A stretch of DNA of 64,000 bases from Bacillus subtilis (lineage in GTDB: Bacteria > Bacillota > Bacilli > Bacillales > Bacillaceae_C): the NCBI RefSeq assembly GCF_008764245.1, contig NZ_VTQV01000012.1, forward strand, positions 1 to 64,000, read 5' to 3'. The translations under genes were made by a program, and so were the position numbers. The notes under the pieces are model-generated. The model had not been told where the DNA came from, did no database searches, and saw only the letters and a list, made by a program, of their open reading frames with translations. Below are positions 16,253-25,350 of this stretch, piece by piece. Within the stretch, counting starts at the first letter, position 1. Every line of letters starts with the position of its first letter.

Positions 16253-16963
16253 TACCTTTCCTTTCTCAAAAATAATCGAGTAACGATCACAAAAGCTAGG
16301 ATGAGATAGACCATTCCCCATAAACTTAATAAAAGGAGTTCATTATTTAATACAATTTCATCTCCTTTTTGAAAATACGTTGTTAGTTTTCCAATTGGAG
16401 GAAATAGATAAAGCGGCCATTTCAAAATCGTGAGCCTTTCTATCATTCCTTCTGACTTCTGAAACAACTGCGATGATATTGACAAGCATGCCCGCTAACC
16501 AGGAATACTTTTTTTGTGCGAATGCAGTTGCACTAAAAAGGCTACCAACAATAATACCAGATAGGGCCGAGTAAAAATGTCCATACAAAGTGAAGGCAAA
16601 ATGGATGGGCTTAACTGGAAGTTTAAAAGCCTGGATAAGAATAGGATAAAAAATCGCAAATATAAGAAGGAGTGTAATCACGAGAACACAAATACACCAT
16701 TTTCCGTAAAGATAGCGGAGTTTACTAGACAGTTGAACAAATAAAAGCTGTTTTTCACTTTCGTTTTCTAACGAGAAGATCCCCATTGTAACCCAGGTTG
16801 AAATAAATACTAACGCTACACTTGTAACGGCGTAACTACTCAATATCGGAACCCCTCGATAGGTATAAAAAACGAACACCCATATGAAATACACGACCAC
16901 AGGTGGGATCCATTTTAAAGAGCGAAAATAGCTTAACAATTGGTAAATAAAAAATCCTTTCAT
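16252..16963 (-). pseudogene. ABC-2 type transporter permease, frameshifted
   Basis: The gene starts at ATG 16963, overlapping the upstream ATPase gene by ATGA. It runs through at least four membrane segments (VVVYFIWVFVFYTY, YAVTSVALVFISTWVTMGIF, ICVLVITLLLIFAIFYPILI, SWLAGMLVNIIAVV). Near 16460 the frame changes. In the first frame the C-terminus becomes charged nonsense ending at 16358. The second frame carries the natural continuation (IERLTILKWPLYLFPPIGKLTTYF, then a last membrane segment LLSLWGMVYLILAFVIVTRLFL) to 16252. The two pieces together give about 237 residues, normal for such permeases. A one-base indel in GTTGTTTCAG explains it; no slippery site is evident. The transporter is probably non-functional unless the indel is a sequencing error. 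Confidence 0.8.
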
Positions 16964-17763
16964 CTTTCCCCCTCTTCCCACACTTCTAAAATAGAACATT
17001 GGTTGTTTAATAGATGAAGTAATAATGGATCACTTTGGTCCGAATTAGCGGAAAGAACAGCCGTTTTTTCGTTACGATTATGTGTGACCAACTGGAGATT
17101 CTGTAAAATGTCTACTCTCGTATATTTAAATTTTATTTGTTTCTTCCTACTCTTCATATTGGATTTAGCGAGTCCGCCCGCTTCGAGAAGAAATTGTTCA
17201 TCAGCAACCTTTTCGATTAACGGATTTTCATGGGCTGTAAATATTATCATGCTATTCCTTTTCTGCTTGTCCAACAGCTGTATAAAAACCTGCTGTGATT
17301 CCTGATCTAACCCAGTAAGTGGTTCGTCTAAAAGTAATATATCTGGTTTGCTAATGAGTGCTTGAATAATCCCGACCTTTTGCTTGGTCCCTTTTGAACA
17401 TTGTTTAAGTGATGTATTCAGAAAAGCATCTATAGAAAATAATTGGATATATTCCTTTAGCTCCTTCTTTGAATAACCATGAAAGTTTGCAATCATGGAA
17501 AGATATTCTTTGACTCGGAAAGGCAGTCCTTCTGGAAAATGTTCAGGCATATATCCAATTCTATTCGTACCTCGATTTAAAGCTCCATGCGTTGGTTGAT
17601 AGATTCCCGCTATCAATTTTAGTAAAGTGCTTTTTCCCGATCCATTGCGCCCACGGATGAAAAACGCCTTATTTCCTTGCAAACAGAAGGAAATTCGTTT
17701 TAAAATGGTTTGCCCGTCTATTATTTTACTTATATTCTTTGCTTCGATCATAGGCCCTTCCAT
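16960..17763 (-). CDS. ABC transporter ATP-binding protein
   Basis: 267 residues. Walker A GRNGSGKST (about residues 37-45), Q-loop region YMPEHFPEG, a variant signature CSKGTKQKVGIIQAL, Walker B ILLLDEPLTGLD, and H-loop TAHE. A C-terminal tail of about 70 residues follows. It resembles exporters of the BcrA/YtrB type. The signature SKGTKQK rather than LSGGQ is common in ABC-2 systems. It overlaps the permease by 4 bp. Because the permease is frameshifted, this ATPase probably lacks its membrane partner. GGAGG lies 8 bases before the ATG. The substrate is unknown. Confidence 0.85.
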   Translation of the reverse strand: MEGPMIEAKNISKIIDGQTILKRISFCLQGNKAFFIRGRNGSGKSTLLKLIAGIYQPTHGALNRGTNRIGYMPEHFPEGLPFRVKEYLSMIANFHGYSKKELKEYIQLFSIDAFLNTSLKQCSKGTKQKVGIIQALISKPDILLLDEPLTGLDQESQQVFIQLLDKQKRNSMIIFTAHENPLIEKVADEQFLLEAGGLAKSNMKSRKKQIKFKYTRVDILQNLQLVTHNRNEKTAVLSANSDQSDPLLLHLLNNQCSILEVWEEGER

Positions 17764-17793
17764 TGTCTAACCTCCGTTCAATGTTACTTGCCT

Positions 17794-18501
17794 TTACTTC
17801 GTTTTATTTATCAGTTTGATATATTGTGAATCTCCGTAGCCGATTGTTGGAAAAAGCTCAAATAACCTATTCACTAATGCTGATGTTGGTAAATCTTTAT
17901 GTTGGGAGATATACTTTACGACTGCATTATTTTCTTTGAGCATTTCTAAATAAATGTCTACTGCCTGGTACATGACTGAAAGTAGTTGAGTTGATGGTTT
18001 TTTATGATTTACTAATACCTCTTTGTATACAGAGGCATAGTTGCCTAATTGAAGTTCCGTTTGGCTTACTTTAAATTCATCCTCTCTGAAGCTATTTAAG
18101 AACACTTTTCCTGCATATCCAGACTGCTCAAGATAGGAAAGAATTGTCATTACATTCATTTGACAAAACATATCTTCGCCAAACCATAAAACGATATATG
18201 TATATGATTTATTAAAAAGGTTGTCTAATGGATCTATAACCTTTTTAATATAATTCTCAACGGACTCGCAATGTCCCGCGGCTCGCGTTTTTATAAAATC
18301 TTCAGCAAAAACTTGTTCAGTCGTCGCATTTACACACATCGCTTCATTAAAAGGAGCATAATCAGAATCTCCCATTAGTTTATGATCTTTAAATTCTTCA
18401 TACATACATTGACCATTCAATATGTGAAGTACATAATTATCAAACAATTCAGCCTTTTCGTTTTGCAGCCGTTCAATTTCTTTTTTTCTGGAAATATTCA
18501 T
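17794..18501 (-). CDS. DUF1835-like protein, unknown function
   Basis: 235 residues. An N-terminal charged helix is followed by LHILNGQCMYEEF and, near residue 105, VLWFGEDMFCQMNVMTILSYLEQ. These two stretches resemble the H-NG-D start and LWF-D-FCQ segment of DUF1835 proteins, although the match is loose and AMCVNATTEQVF replaces the usual WRE/ALC region. The C-terminal half is helical. It follows the TraB-family gene after a terminator and precedes the ABC ATPase by 30 bases on the same strand. The role is unknown; a link to the transporter is possible from spacing alone. Confidence 0.55.
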   Translation of the reverse strand: MNISRKKEIERLQNEKAELFDNYVLHILNGQCMYEEFKDHKLMGDSDYAPFNEAMCVNATTEQVFAEDFIKTRAAGHCESVENYIKKVIDPLDNLFNKSYTYIVLWFGEDMFCQMNVMTILSYLEQSGYAGKVFLNSFREDEFKVSQTELQLGNYASVYKEVLVNHKKPSTQLLSVMYQAVDIYLEMLKENNAVVKYISQHKDLPTSALVNRLFELFPTIGYGDSQYIKLINKTK

Positions 18502-18573
18502 TTTACACCAATCCTTTTCTTAATAGATAGTAAGTTTAGCATAAGCTGTATATGTTTTATCATATTAAAGCTG

Positions 18574-18599
18574 AAAAAGGCCCGGATTTTCCCGAGCCA
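18574..18599 (-). terminator. Terminator of the TraB-family gene
   Basis: On the minus strand GGCTCGG pairs with CCGGGCC (one G-U) around a short loop and is followed by TTTTT. It lies 13 bases beyond the stop codon at 18612. Confidence 0.85.
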
Positions 18600-18611
18600 T
18601 CTGTTGTTAAC

Positions 18612-19784
18612 CTAAATATGTTTAAAGAATAATCGAATGACATCTGCCCCACCAACAAAGGTTCCAATGGAACTGCCAAGATTTGCTAATATGACGACTA
18701 ATAGAACCCGGGTGACTTTATTATGCCAAAATCCTTTTACATGAAAGACATCTTCTGCAAGTGTTTCAAAATCCCTTACATTAGGACGACGAAAATAAGC
18801 TTGGACGATTCCGGCAAACCAGCCCGCCGCTAGGAGCGGAGTTAATGAGGTGATCGGTGCTGCAATAAAAGCTGTGATGATTGCGAGCGGATGACCAAAA
18901 GCAATGGCTGTTCCAATCGCCGACAATGTTCCATTCCATAAAAACCAACTAATGGTTTGCTGTAAACCAGCTGATGGATTGGCGATAAAGGTATAGAGAA
19001 TAACCGCTAAGATCAAGACTGGAATCGACCAGCCAATCATCTTAGGAGCTTTTGATTTGGGAGGCAGTTTCGTTAACTCCTGCAAATCATGCTCTTTTTC
19101 AATTTCTTTTGTAATCCCAGGGACATGAGCCGCACCGAGTACAGCTACTATTTTATCTCCCGGTGCATCTTTGATTTTCTGAGCCAAATACTGATCCCGC
19201 TCATCGATCAATGGTGTTTTTAATTTCGGAAAGGCTTCTGTAAACTCTTGCAGCATGGAATCAATCATATCTTGCGACTTCATTTTTTCTAATTCTTCTT
19301 CTGTGATTGTCTCGCGACTAAAAATACTGGCGACCACTTGTGTGAGGAGCATTGCTTTCCCTTTGAAGCCGACATTTCCCCAGATCCGAGAAAACGTAAT
19401 TTGGATATTTCGATCCGCTAATACAAGCCTGGCTCCGGTGTCTTTTGCTGATTCGATTCCTTGGATCATTTCTTGACCAGGATGGATATCAAATTGCTTG
19501 GCCATCCTTCTTTGAAAGGAAGAAATCGCTAAGTTCATTAAAAGCAAAGATGCCTTTTTATCTTTAATGACTTGGAAAATATCCATATCCTTCCATTTGT
19601 TACCATCTGTAATCGATTTGTATCGTCCTTCATCTAGTTCAATACAAACAGCATCTGGCTTTTCACTCTCAATCACTTCTTTTACAAGCTCAGCACTACT
19701 TTTGGAAACATGAGCCGTTCCGATCAATATGTATTCTTTATCATTTAAATGTATTCTTGTAATATTTTCCTCCGTCATTCTCAT
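18612..19784 (-). CDS. TraB/PrgY-family membrane protein
   Basis: 390 residues. The N-terminal TraB domain has two G-x-x-H motifs, IGTAHVSKSS (about residue 22) and LGAAHVPGI (about residue 215), plus AVCIELDEGRY and LADRNIQITFSR. The C-terminal 140 residues hold four membrane segments. Enterococcal PrgY/TraB shuts down endogenous sex-pheromone activity, and the fold is related to Tiki-type metalloproteases with histidine and glutamate metal ligands. The function in Bacillus is unknown; degradation of a membrane-associated peptide is an inference. The third codon is also ATG, and the ribosome site AAAGGGG fits it better (7 bases) than the first ATG (1 base), so the true start may be 19778. 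Confidence 0.8.
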   Translation of the reverse strand: MRMTEENITRIHLNDKEYILIGTAHVSKSSAELVKEVIESEKPDAVCIELDEGRYKSITDGNKWKDMDIFQVIKDKKASLLLMNLAISSFQRRMAKQFDIHPGQEMIQGIESAKDTGARLVLADRNIQITFSRIWGNVGFKGKAMLLTQVVASIFSRETITEEELEKMKSQDMIDSMLQEFTEAFPKLKTPLIDERDQYLAQKIKDAPGDKIVAVLGAAHVPGITKEIEKEHDLQELTKLPPKSKAPKMIGWSIPVLILAVILYTFIANPSAGLQQTISWFLWNGTLSAIGTAIAFGHPLAIITAFIAAPITSLTPLLAAGWFAGIVQAYFRRPNVRDFETLAEDVFHVKGFWHNKVTRVLLVVILANLGSSIGTFVGGADVIRLFFKHI

Positions 19785-19930
19785 ACCCCTTTAGACTAGG
19801 ACTAGGTCACTTATTCATAATACTATAATAAACCACTGAAGGACAGGATGAAAGTTAAGCGTTCACTAAAAATACGAATCGGTTCTGGAAGCCTCTCCTT
19901 TTTTGATAAAATCTCATCTTTGACAGTTAA

Positions 19931-19975
19931 AACCACAAGAATGCTTTTACAGCAAGGCATTCCTGTGGTTTTTTA
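19931..19975. terminator. Bidirectional-looking terminator downstream of the VOC gene
   Basis: AACCACAAGAATGC pairs with GCATTCCTGTGGTT (one mismatch) around a 12-base loop. T-runs occur on both sides: six on the plus strand and four, after the stem, on the minus strand. It lies about 95 bases past the end of the minus-strand gene at 20067. Confidence 0.75.
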
Positions 19976-20066
19976 ATGATCAAAAGTGAGTACTATTTAT
20001 TTTTTGTATGGAACTATTTCGGTATCCGTTCTGCATTTCCTTGTGGTTCAGGACACTATAAGCATT

Positions 20067-20501
20067 TTATTCAAAATCTTTGCTTAAAATGTCAATGCGT
20101 TCTTCAAAAGATACTTCACGGTGAATTTCATGTAACATCCATACATATCCATTACTATCAGAAAACATGGCATTTGATATGCCCATTTCCTCCATCCTTG
20201 TGACAGGTTGAATTTCCGTTGCATTAGCGGACATAGCTTTTTCATAGGTTTCTTGTATGTTTGGAATTACTATATTAAACCAAAATGATTGCGTATCCCC
20301 TTCTTTCGGTGCAAATAATTGATATTCAGGATTTTCATCAAGCATATGAAAACGCGTGCCGTAGATATTGAATACAACTTCGTTATTCCCTACCTTAAAA
20401 TTTGTCTCCTCCACTACTTCTACATCAAAAATAGATTTGTACTGCTCCAGTGCAGCTTTACTATCTTTTACAACAAAATCAAATTCCACTCCATTAACCA
20501 T
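20067..20501 (-). CDS. VOC (glyoxalase/PhnB-like) family protein
   Basis: 144 residues with two beta-alpha-beta-beta-beta halves: VEFDFVVKDSKAALEQYKSIF...FNIYGTRFHMLDENP and WFNIVIPNIQETYEKAMSANATEI...MFSDSNGYVWMLHEI. This PhnB-like subgroup of the VOC superfamily includes metal-dependent enzymes and binding proteins; I cannot name a substrate. The ribosome site GGAG lies 9 bases before the ATG. It stands alone, with a terminator downstream and an AT-rich region of about 160 bases upstream. Confidence 0.75.
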   Translation of the reverse strand: MVNGVEFDFVVKDSKAALEQYKSIFDVEVVEETNFKVGNNEVVFNIYGTRFHMLDENPEYQLFAPKEGDTQSFWFNIVIPNIQETYEKAMSANATEIQPVTRMEEMGISNAMFSDSNGYVWMLHEIHREVSFEERIDILSKDFE

Positions 20502-20665
20502 TTGACACCACTCCTATTTACAGATTTTTAATCATTTAAACGAATTAAGCTCTCTCTATGACTTTAGGGGCATTAAAGTAATCTTATTTAGTATTGACAC
20601 ATTTATTGGCTTTGATTTATTTTTTGATACATGACTTAATATAATATTTTTCTCAGCATTCCCCT

Positions 20666-21646
20666 TCACTTTCCTAATTTTTGACCACAGTTGGAACAAA
20701 AATTGCCACCGTTCGTTTTTGTCCCACAATTCGGACAGAAATTAGGAATTGTTCCATCTTTGGCATCAGAGTTTGTCGGGGTTGGGTTTGACGGTTCTTC
20801 CTTTTGTTCCATATTTTTCATCATTTCTTTTGCCATTCCCATACCCATCATCATGCCAGCCATGTCAGAGGCCGTGCCTCCTCCCTTTACTTTTCCGGAA
20901 GAAATTCCGTCTGTCATGGAAACCTGTTGATAACGACTTATATCGCCAATCATTCCGTGAGAGGCATTTTTGGTAATCATATCTTGAATTTCCTTCGGAT
21001 AATTGAAGCTCATAATATTAAAACCTGTGATTGTCATTCCACTATCCAAAATCTGCATATCTAGGTCTTCTTGAATCCCCTTGGCAATCTCGAAAGCATT
21101 GGCTTGCAGATTAAACATATCCTTTCCCTCACGCGTAATCCACTTCATCAAAAGCTGGTCAAGGATGGCAGTAATCCGGATTTTCACATCTTCTACTAAA
21201 TAGCGATCTTTCACTCCAGCAATCTTATCCATAAGCGCAATATAATCATTCACTTTGAATTGAAAGGTTCCATTTGCTCGAACGGGTAAGCCACCTGGTA
21301 ATTGCGGAGTAGGAATATTAATCGCATTCTTCGTTCCCCATCTAACCGTAAATTCCTTCGTATTGACAAATAAGACCTCTACTCGCAGCCCACTATTGAA
21401 GCCAAATTTAAAGCCTTTTAACGTTGAGAGAAAGGGAATAATTTGTGACTCAATATTATAGTCGCCTTCTTCTTCAAAAATTCCTTCCAATCTTCCATTA
21501 TTAAAAAAGACGGCATCCTGCCCAGGACGAATAATCAGTCGACTGCCTTTTTTAATTTCACGATTATTCCATTTCCAAAAGATCATATCATCTCGGAATT
21601 CTTCCCATTCGATTACATTGGCAAATTGATTTTTAAAAAAACTCAT
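20666..21646 (-). CDS. ydjI: YdjI-like SPFH-domain protein with zinc ribbon
   Basis: 326 residues. The first 240 residues are an SPFH/band-7-like domain of the virion-core type (WKWNNREIKKGSRLIIRPGQDAVF, FTVRWGT, EDVKIRITAILDQLL). Then come a glycine/methionine-rich linker (MAGMMMGMGMAKEMMKNM) and a C-terminal zinc ribbon with CPNCGTK...CSNCGQK. In B. subtilis YdjI is the last gene of pspA-ydjG-ydjH-ydjI and is needed to place PspA at the membrane. Gene order and spacing are the same here: it follows ydjH by 42 bases. Membrane-stress sensing or PspA recruitment is the expected role. Confidence 0.9.
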   Translation of the reverse strand: MSFFKNQFANVIEWEEFRDDMIFWKWNNREIKKGSRLIIRPGQDAVFFNNGRLEGIFEEEGDYNIESQIIPFLSTLKGFKFGFNSGLRVEVLFVNTKEFTVRWGTKNAINIPTPQLPGGLPVRANGTFQFKVNDYIALMDKIAGVKDRYLVEDVKIRITAILDQLLMKWITREGKDMFNLQANAFEIAKGIQEDLDMQILDSGMTITGFNIMSFNYPKEIQDMITKNASHGMIGDISRYQQVSMTDGISSGKVKGGGTASDMAGMMMGMGMAKEMMKNMEQKEEPSNPTPTNSDAKDGTIPNFCPNCGTKTNGGNFCSNCGQKLGK

Positions 21647-21688
21647 TATGCATCCTCCCTTGTATCATTCAATGGCCTTTGCTAAACT

Positions 21689-22483
21689 CTAAAAACTGCC
21701 TCTACTCCCACTATGTGAGTGGCCGCCACTGGTTCTTCCACCGCCACCACCAGAAGAGCCGCCGCCACTATTACTTTGAGGCTTTCTTCGCTTTGTTGTG
21801 GTCGTTCTAATATATTGATCTCTTCTGTTTACTACGCGTGAGGTACTAGAATCCTCGTACGTTTTATTATTAATAGTGACTCTTCCGCCGGAATTATAAG
21901 CCATTCCCCCGACAATGAGTACCCCTAATCCAATCGAGACAGCTGCCTGAAACCATAATTGGAACAGGAGATTATCTGGGCTCAGACCAAAGCGGATCCC
22001 CATATATTCATCAGCGGTTAAAATGAATGTTTGAAAAGCTGTAAAATAGTCTTTATTCTTCATAGCCGGAGTAATTTTATCGCGAATTAAATCAAGTCGA
22101 TCATCATTTAATAATTTCTCTGCTTTATAAAATCCAGCTAAATAAATTTCTCTATGTTGCATATCAACTGTTAAAATAGCGGTGTTTCCATGTTTTTTAT
22201 CATAGCCAGGACCCTTTTCATCATAGAAATCCTGCATATATTTTACAACATCTTTTCCTTCTGTATCATTGGTCGTTAAAATAATAAAATCTGTTTCTCT
22301 TTTGACACTATATTCTTCCGCAAGGACTTCTAACTGTTCGGTTTCTTGCTCGGTCAACAACTCTGCATCATCATAGATTCTTTGTTTCGTTGGAGAAGCC
22401 GCCATAACGGGACTAGTAAAAAGGAGAATAGATAAAGAAAACAGCGTAAAAAGTGTGATTAAAATACCTGTTCTTTTCACCAA
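21689..22483 (-). CDS. ydjH: YdjH-like TPM-domain membrane protein
   Basis: 264 residues. An N-terminal signal-like segment ends near AASPTKQ, followed by an extracytoplasmic TPM domain (RIYDDAELLTEQETEQLEVLAEEY, then DFIILTTNDTEGKDV). A membrane segment (LWFQAAVSIGLGVLIVGGMAY, about 182-202) precedes a low-complexity Gly/Ser/Arg tail ending GSRGSF. It overlaps the end of ydjG by 7 bases. The second gene before it is pspA, so it belongs to the phage-shock-like operon. The Gly/Ser tail is typical of this family. Confidence 0.88.
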   Translation of the reverse strand: MVKRTGILITLFTLFSLSILLFTSPVMAASPTKQRIYDDAELLTEQETEQLEVLAEEYSVKRETDFIILTTNDTEGKDVVKYMQDFYDEKGPGYDKKHGNTAILTVDMQHREIYLAGFYKAEKLLNDDRLDLIRDKITPAMKNKDYFTAFQTFILTADEYMGIRFGLSPDNLLFQLWFQAAVSIGLGVLIVGGMAYNSGGRVTINNKTYEDSSTSRVVNRRDQYIRTTTTKRRKPQSNSGGGSSGGGGGRTSGGHSHSGSRGSF

Positions 22484-23505
22484 AGGCCGCCCCCTAACAG
22501 CAAGGAAATCAGTTTCAAGGTGATAAAGCTTCCTCCAGCAATTCCACTAAACCAACCTGCTATCTTGCCATAACTAAGCGGCGGTTTCCCAACAATCTTT
22601 CCTGTTTGCCCATTCATCGCAAAGGTATGCTCCGATTTGTCATAATCATAATAAACCATCCAAATAGGAAAAAGTACGTAGGCACTTTGTTGCTTTTTAG
22701 TGTGGACATCTTTTGTTCGGTAACTTACAGAAGAGTATCCTCCCATTGTCGAGGAAATATAGGAATCGATAAATCCTTTTAGTCTATCTTTTACTCGTGG
22801 GAGCAACTCATCATCATTATAATTATATTTTTCTGCAATATAACCTGCTAGATATGGAGTCTTAAAATCTTTTAAATCTTCATAATGAAACGGCTCCAAT
22901 TTATCCATGATTTGATCTGGCATTTTTTCAGAAGCATCTGCAGGAACCTTTATATAATCTAAATTAATCCTGCGCATCACATCATAATATTTTGTCTCTG
23001 TATAAATATAATTGCCACGCGTATATTCCCTTACTCTTGTACACGTTGCTTCTACATGAACCTTACTGTTTAAATCATATAACCAGAACGGGACGTACAT
23101 CCCTGTGATGGCCTTAATACGGTCTGCTGTCATGAACCCCTTTGGTGTTAAGCGTCCGTTTTTACACCAAGTCCGAAATGCCTTCATCGCTTCTTCTTTA
23201 CTAATTTTGAAAGGAATGACCATCTTTGGAGCCAATACACCTGATAATCGATCTGCCAATACAACCCCGGCTCCACAGAAACTACAGGTTGTCGCAGTGG
23301 TGTCTGCATCAGTGAGAATGACGGCACCACAGTTTTTACAATGGTATTCTTTCGCCTCATCTTCTGAAAAAGTTGTTAAAATATGTTCATCCGAAAAATC
23401 TTCTATATTATCTTTTCTGCCACAGCTGGGACAAGAAAGGGTTCCAGAATCACTGTCGAAAACCATATCATCGCCACAATTGGGGCATTTATATTGAATG
23501 ACCAT
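22477..23505 (-). CDS. ydjG: YdjG-like zinc-ribbon membrane protein
   Basis: 342 residues. There are two N-terminal zinc ribbons: KCPNCGDDM...LSCPSCGRK, and YHCKNCGAVI...TTCSFCGAGVV. A large soluble domain follows (VIPFKISKEEAMKAFRTWC, MYVPFWLYDLNSKVHVEATC), then one C-terminal membrane segment (GIAGGSFITLKLISLLLGGG). This matches YdjG, a partner of PspA in B. subtilis. It lies 65 bases after pspA and overlaps ydjH by 7 bases. Eight zinc-binding cysteines are intact. Confidence 0.88.
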   Translation of the reverse strand: MVIQYKCPNCGDDMVFDSDSGTLSCPSCGRKDNIEDFSDEHILTTFSEDEAKEYHCKNCGAVILTDADTTATTCSFCGAGVVLADRLSGVLAPKMVIPFKISKEEAMKAFRTWCKNGRLTPKGFMTADRIKAITGMYVPFWLYDLNSKVHVEATCTRVREYTRGNYIYTETKYYDVMRRINLDYIKVPADASEKMPDQIMDKLEPFHYEDLKDFKTPYLAGYIAEKYNYNDDELLPRVKDRLKGFIDSYISSTMGGYSSVSYRTKDVHTKKQQSAYVLFPIWMVYYDYDKSEHTFAMNGQTGKIVGKPPLSYGKIAGWFSGIAGGSFITLKLISLLLGGGLW

Positions 23506-23570
23506 TCATGTTCACCTCGCTGTTCCCTCTTCATTAGGAAAGCTGTAGCTTAAGCTACAGCTTTCGGAGT

Positions 23571-24251
23571 TTAGTCTTCCTTGTTTTTCATTTTTGCTTT
23601 CAAGGCAGCTAGCTCATCGTCTACCCCAGTATCTGTATCATATTTTGTCATTAAATCATCAATATTATCTTTTGGGTTGGCATTTAGTTCAGCCATGGCA
23701 TTCGCTTCATCTAAGGCTTTGTTTACCTTTTCTTCCATTCTACCAAAAGCGGAAACAGAGTCATTCGCCCCTGTGATCGATGAACCGATTTTGTTTAATC
23801 TTTCTTGAGTTTTAGCAACAGCCATTTTCCCTTTAATCATCGTACGGCGCGCTTCTAATTCTCCAATATCAGAGACAAGTTTATCATGCATTTCTCTCAT
23901 CCGAAGCGCATTGGAAGAAGCCAAGCTATAAGCTGATTGTAACTCTGCTTGCTGTGATGTTAGAGTTGCCTTTTTTTCTAAAAATTTTCTTGCGTCTGCT
24001 TCATTATCAGCCTCTAGCGCTTTTACAGCATAGGTTTGCATTTTTTCAATTTCTTTTACGCATTCATCTAATGCGCGTTTAGATCTTTGTTCTTCTGCCA
24101 TGACAGATGCTGTTTCAGCCTTTACCTTCCCTAAATCACTCTGTAAATTTCTCATGTATTGATCAATCATTTTTTCAGGGTTTTCTGCCTTGTCTAAAAG
24201 GGCGTTAATATTACTTGCCATAATGTCTTTGAATCTAGATAAAATACTCAT
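23571..24251 (-). CDS. pspA: PspA/IM30-family membrane-stress protein
   Basis: 226 residues, all-helical coiled coil as in PspA. MSILSRFKDIMASNINALLDKAEN is the amphipathic membrane-binding helix, followed by PEKMIDQYMRNLQSDLGKVKA. PspA forms ESCRT-III-like assemblies on stressed membranes. In B. subtilis pspA heads a sigma-W operon. Upstream here I find only a loose sigma-W-like pair, TGAATC and AGTATA 17 bases apart (consensus TGAAAC...CGTA), so control by sigma-W is expected from homology rather than shown. The ribosome site AGGAGG lies 8 bases before the ATG. It is divergent from the DUF4349 lipoprotein gene. Confidence 0.92.
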   Translation of the reverse strand: MSILSRFKDIMASNINALLDKAENPEKMIDQYMRNLQSDLGKVKAETASVMAEEQRSKRALDECVKEIEKMQTYAVKALEADNEADARKFLEKKATLTSQQAELQSAYSLASSNALRMREMHDKLVSDIGELEARRTMIKGKMAVAKTQERLNKIGSSITGANDSVSAFGRMEEKVNKALDEANAMAELNANPKDNIDDLMTKYDTDTGVDDELAALKAKMKNKED

Positions 24252-24395
24252 AAAAGGGTCCTCCTATTTTTTTAGTGTAGTATATATACTGTTTTGTCCT
24301 TCAAAAAGATTCATTTTTTTAAAAAAATCGAGATAAAATAATTGTAACATTTCCCTGTTAGCTACGTCCAATGATGGTAAAGGGGGTTTTATCTT

Positions 24396-25301
24396 ATGAA
24401 AAAATTGCTTTTTGTCTCCTTCCTTCTCATCCCATTATTGTTAGCCGCTTGTAGTACAAATCAGTCAAAAGAAAGCAGTGATACCGCCGGCTTTTCAAAA
24501 AATGATGTTTCAATAGCCAAGACAGAAAGTTCAAGTGATGCTTCGATTGGTGCAACGGAAAATTCAAGTAAAGATCAGTCAGTAGAAAACGACTCTGAAG
24601 AAGCAGAAAGAAAAGCTACAACAGAGCGAATGGTGATTCATCAAGTTCAGTTACAGGTTCTTGTACAAGATCTTGATCAAGCTCAAGCTTCGATTGAAAA
24701 GAAAGTGGCGCAATATGCAGGCTATATTGTTGAGTCGAATATGTACAGAGAAAGCGAGACAGAAAAAGCGGGTCAGCTTGTGATTCGCATTCCTAATAAG
24801 GATTTTCAAACATTTCTTCGTGAAACGGAAGAGGAAGTGATCGAAGTTCTTGAAAGAACCATTTCCGGTGAGGATGTTACAGAACAATATGTTGATTTAG
24901 AAGCTAGATTACAATCAAAACGAGTGGTTGAGAAAAGATTATTAAGTTTTTTAGAGGATGCTAAAAAAACTGAGGATCTATTACAAATATCGAATGATCT
25001 AGCCAATATCCAAGAAGAAATTGAAACGATTACAGGTAAGATGAAATTTTTGAAAAATCAAACGGATTATTCAACGATTACCATTTATATGCAAGAAGAT
25101 TCGATCCAAAAAATTGCCGAAAAACCTTTAAACACATGGGGAAAAACAAAAAAACAACTGGCAGCGAGCACCAATTTTTTGCTTTCCGCAGGTTCCGGAT
25201 TAGCCGTCTTCTTGATTGGAAATCTTCCCATTTTCATTATTGTATTAATGATGGGCCTAGTCCTGTTATATTTCATTAGAAGGCGAAAAAAGAAAGAATA
25301 A
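24396..25301 (+). CDS. DUF4349 lipoprotein
   Basis: 301 residues. A lipoprotein signal with lipobox LLLAACS (Cys at about residue 19) is followed by a Ser/Glu-rich linker. The DUF4349 domain carries HQVQLQVLVQDLDQAQASIE, YIVESNMYRE, and the helical hairpin YVDLEARLQSKRVVEKRLL...EDLLQISNDLANIQEEIE. A C-terminal membrane helix (LAVFLIGNLPIFIIVLMMGLVLLYF) precedes a basic tail. The protein would thus be tethered at both ends to the outer face of the membrane. The function is unknown. A perfect terminator follows 4 bases after the stop. Confidence 0.85.
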   Translation: MKKLLFVSFLLIPLLLAACSTNQSKESSDTAGFSKNDVSIAKTESSSDASIGATENSSKDQSVENDSEEAERKATTERMVIHQVQLQVLVQDLDQAQASIEKKVAQYAGYIVESNMYRESETEKAGQLVIRIPNKDFQTFLRETEEEVIEVLERTISGEDVTEQYVDLEARLQSKRVVEKRLLSFLEDAKKTEDLLQISNDLANIQEEIETITGKMKFLKNQTDYSTITIYMQEDSIQKIAEKPLNTWGKTKKQLAASTNFLLSAGSGLAVFLIGNLPIFIIVLMMGLVLLYFIRRRKKKE

Positions 25302-25304
25302 AAG

Positions 25305-25346
25305 AGCTTCACCTGAATGGAATCCTATTATTCAGGTGAAGCTTTT
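25305..25346. terminator. Bidirectional terminator between convergent genes
   Basis: AGCTTCACCTGAAT / ATTCAGGTGAAGCT is a perfect 14-bp stem with an 11-base loop, followed by TTTA on the plus strand and CTTTTATTC on the minus strand. It separates the DUF4349 gene from the convergent MFS gene, whose stop is at 25351. Confidence 0.9.
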
Positions 25347-25350
25347 ATAT

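Noticed and set aside
16358-16485. Programmed frameshift in the ABC-2 permease
   Set aside because: No slippery heptamer or downstream structure is evident, and the family has no known programmed frameshift. A mutation or sequencing error is simpler.
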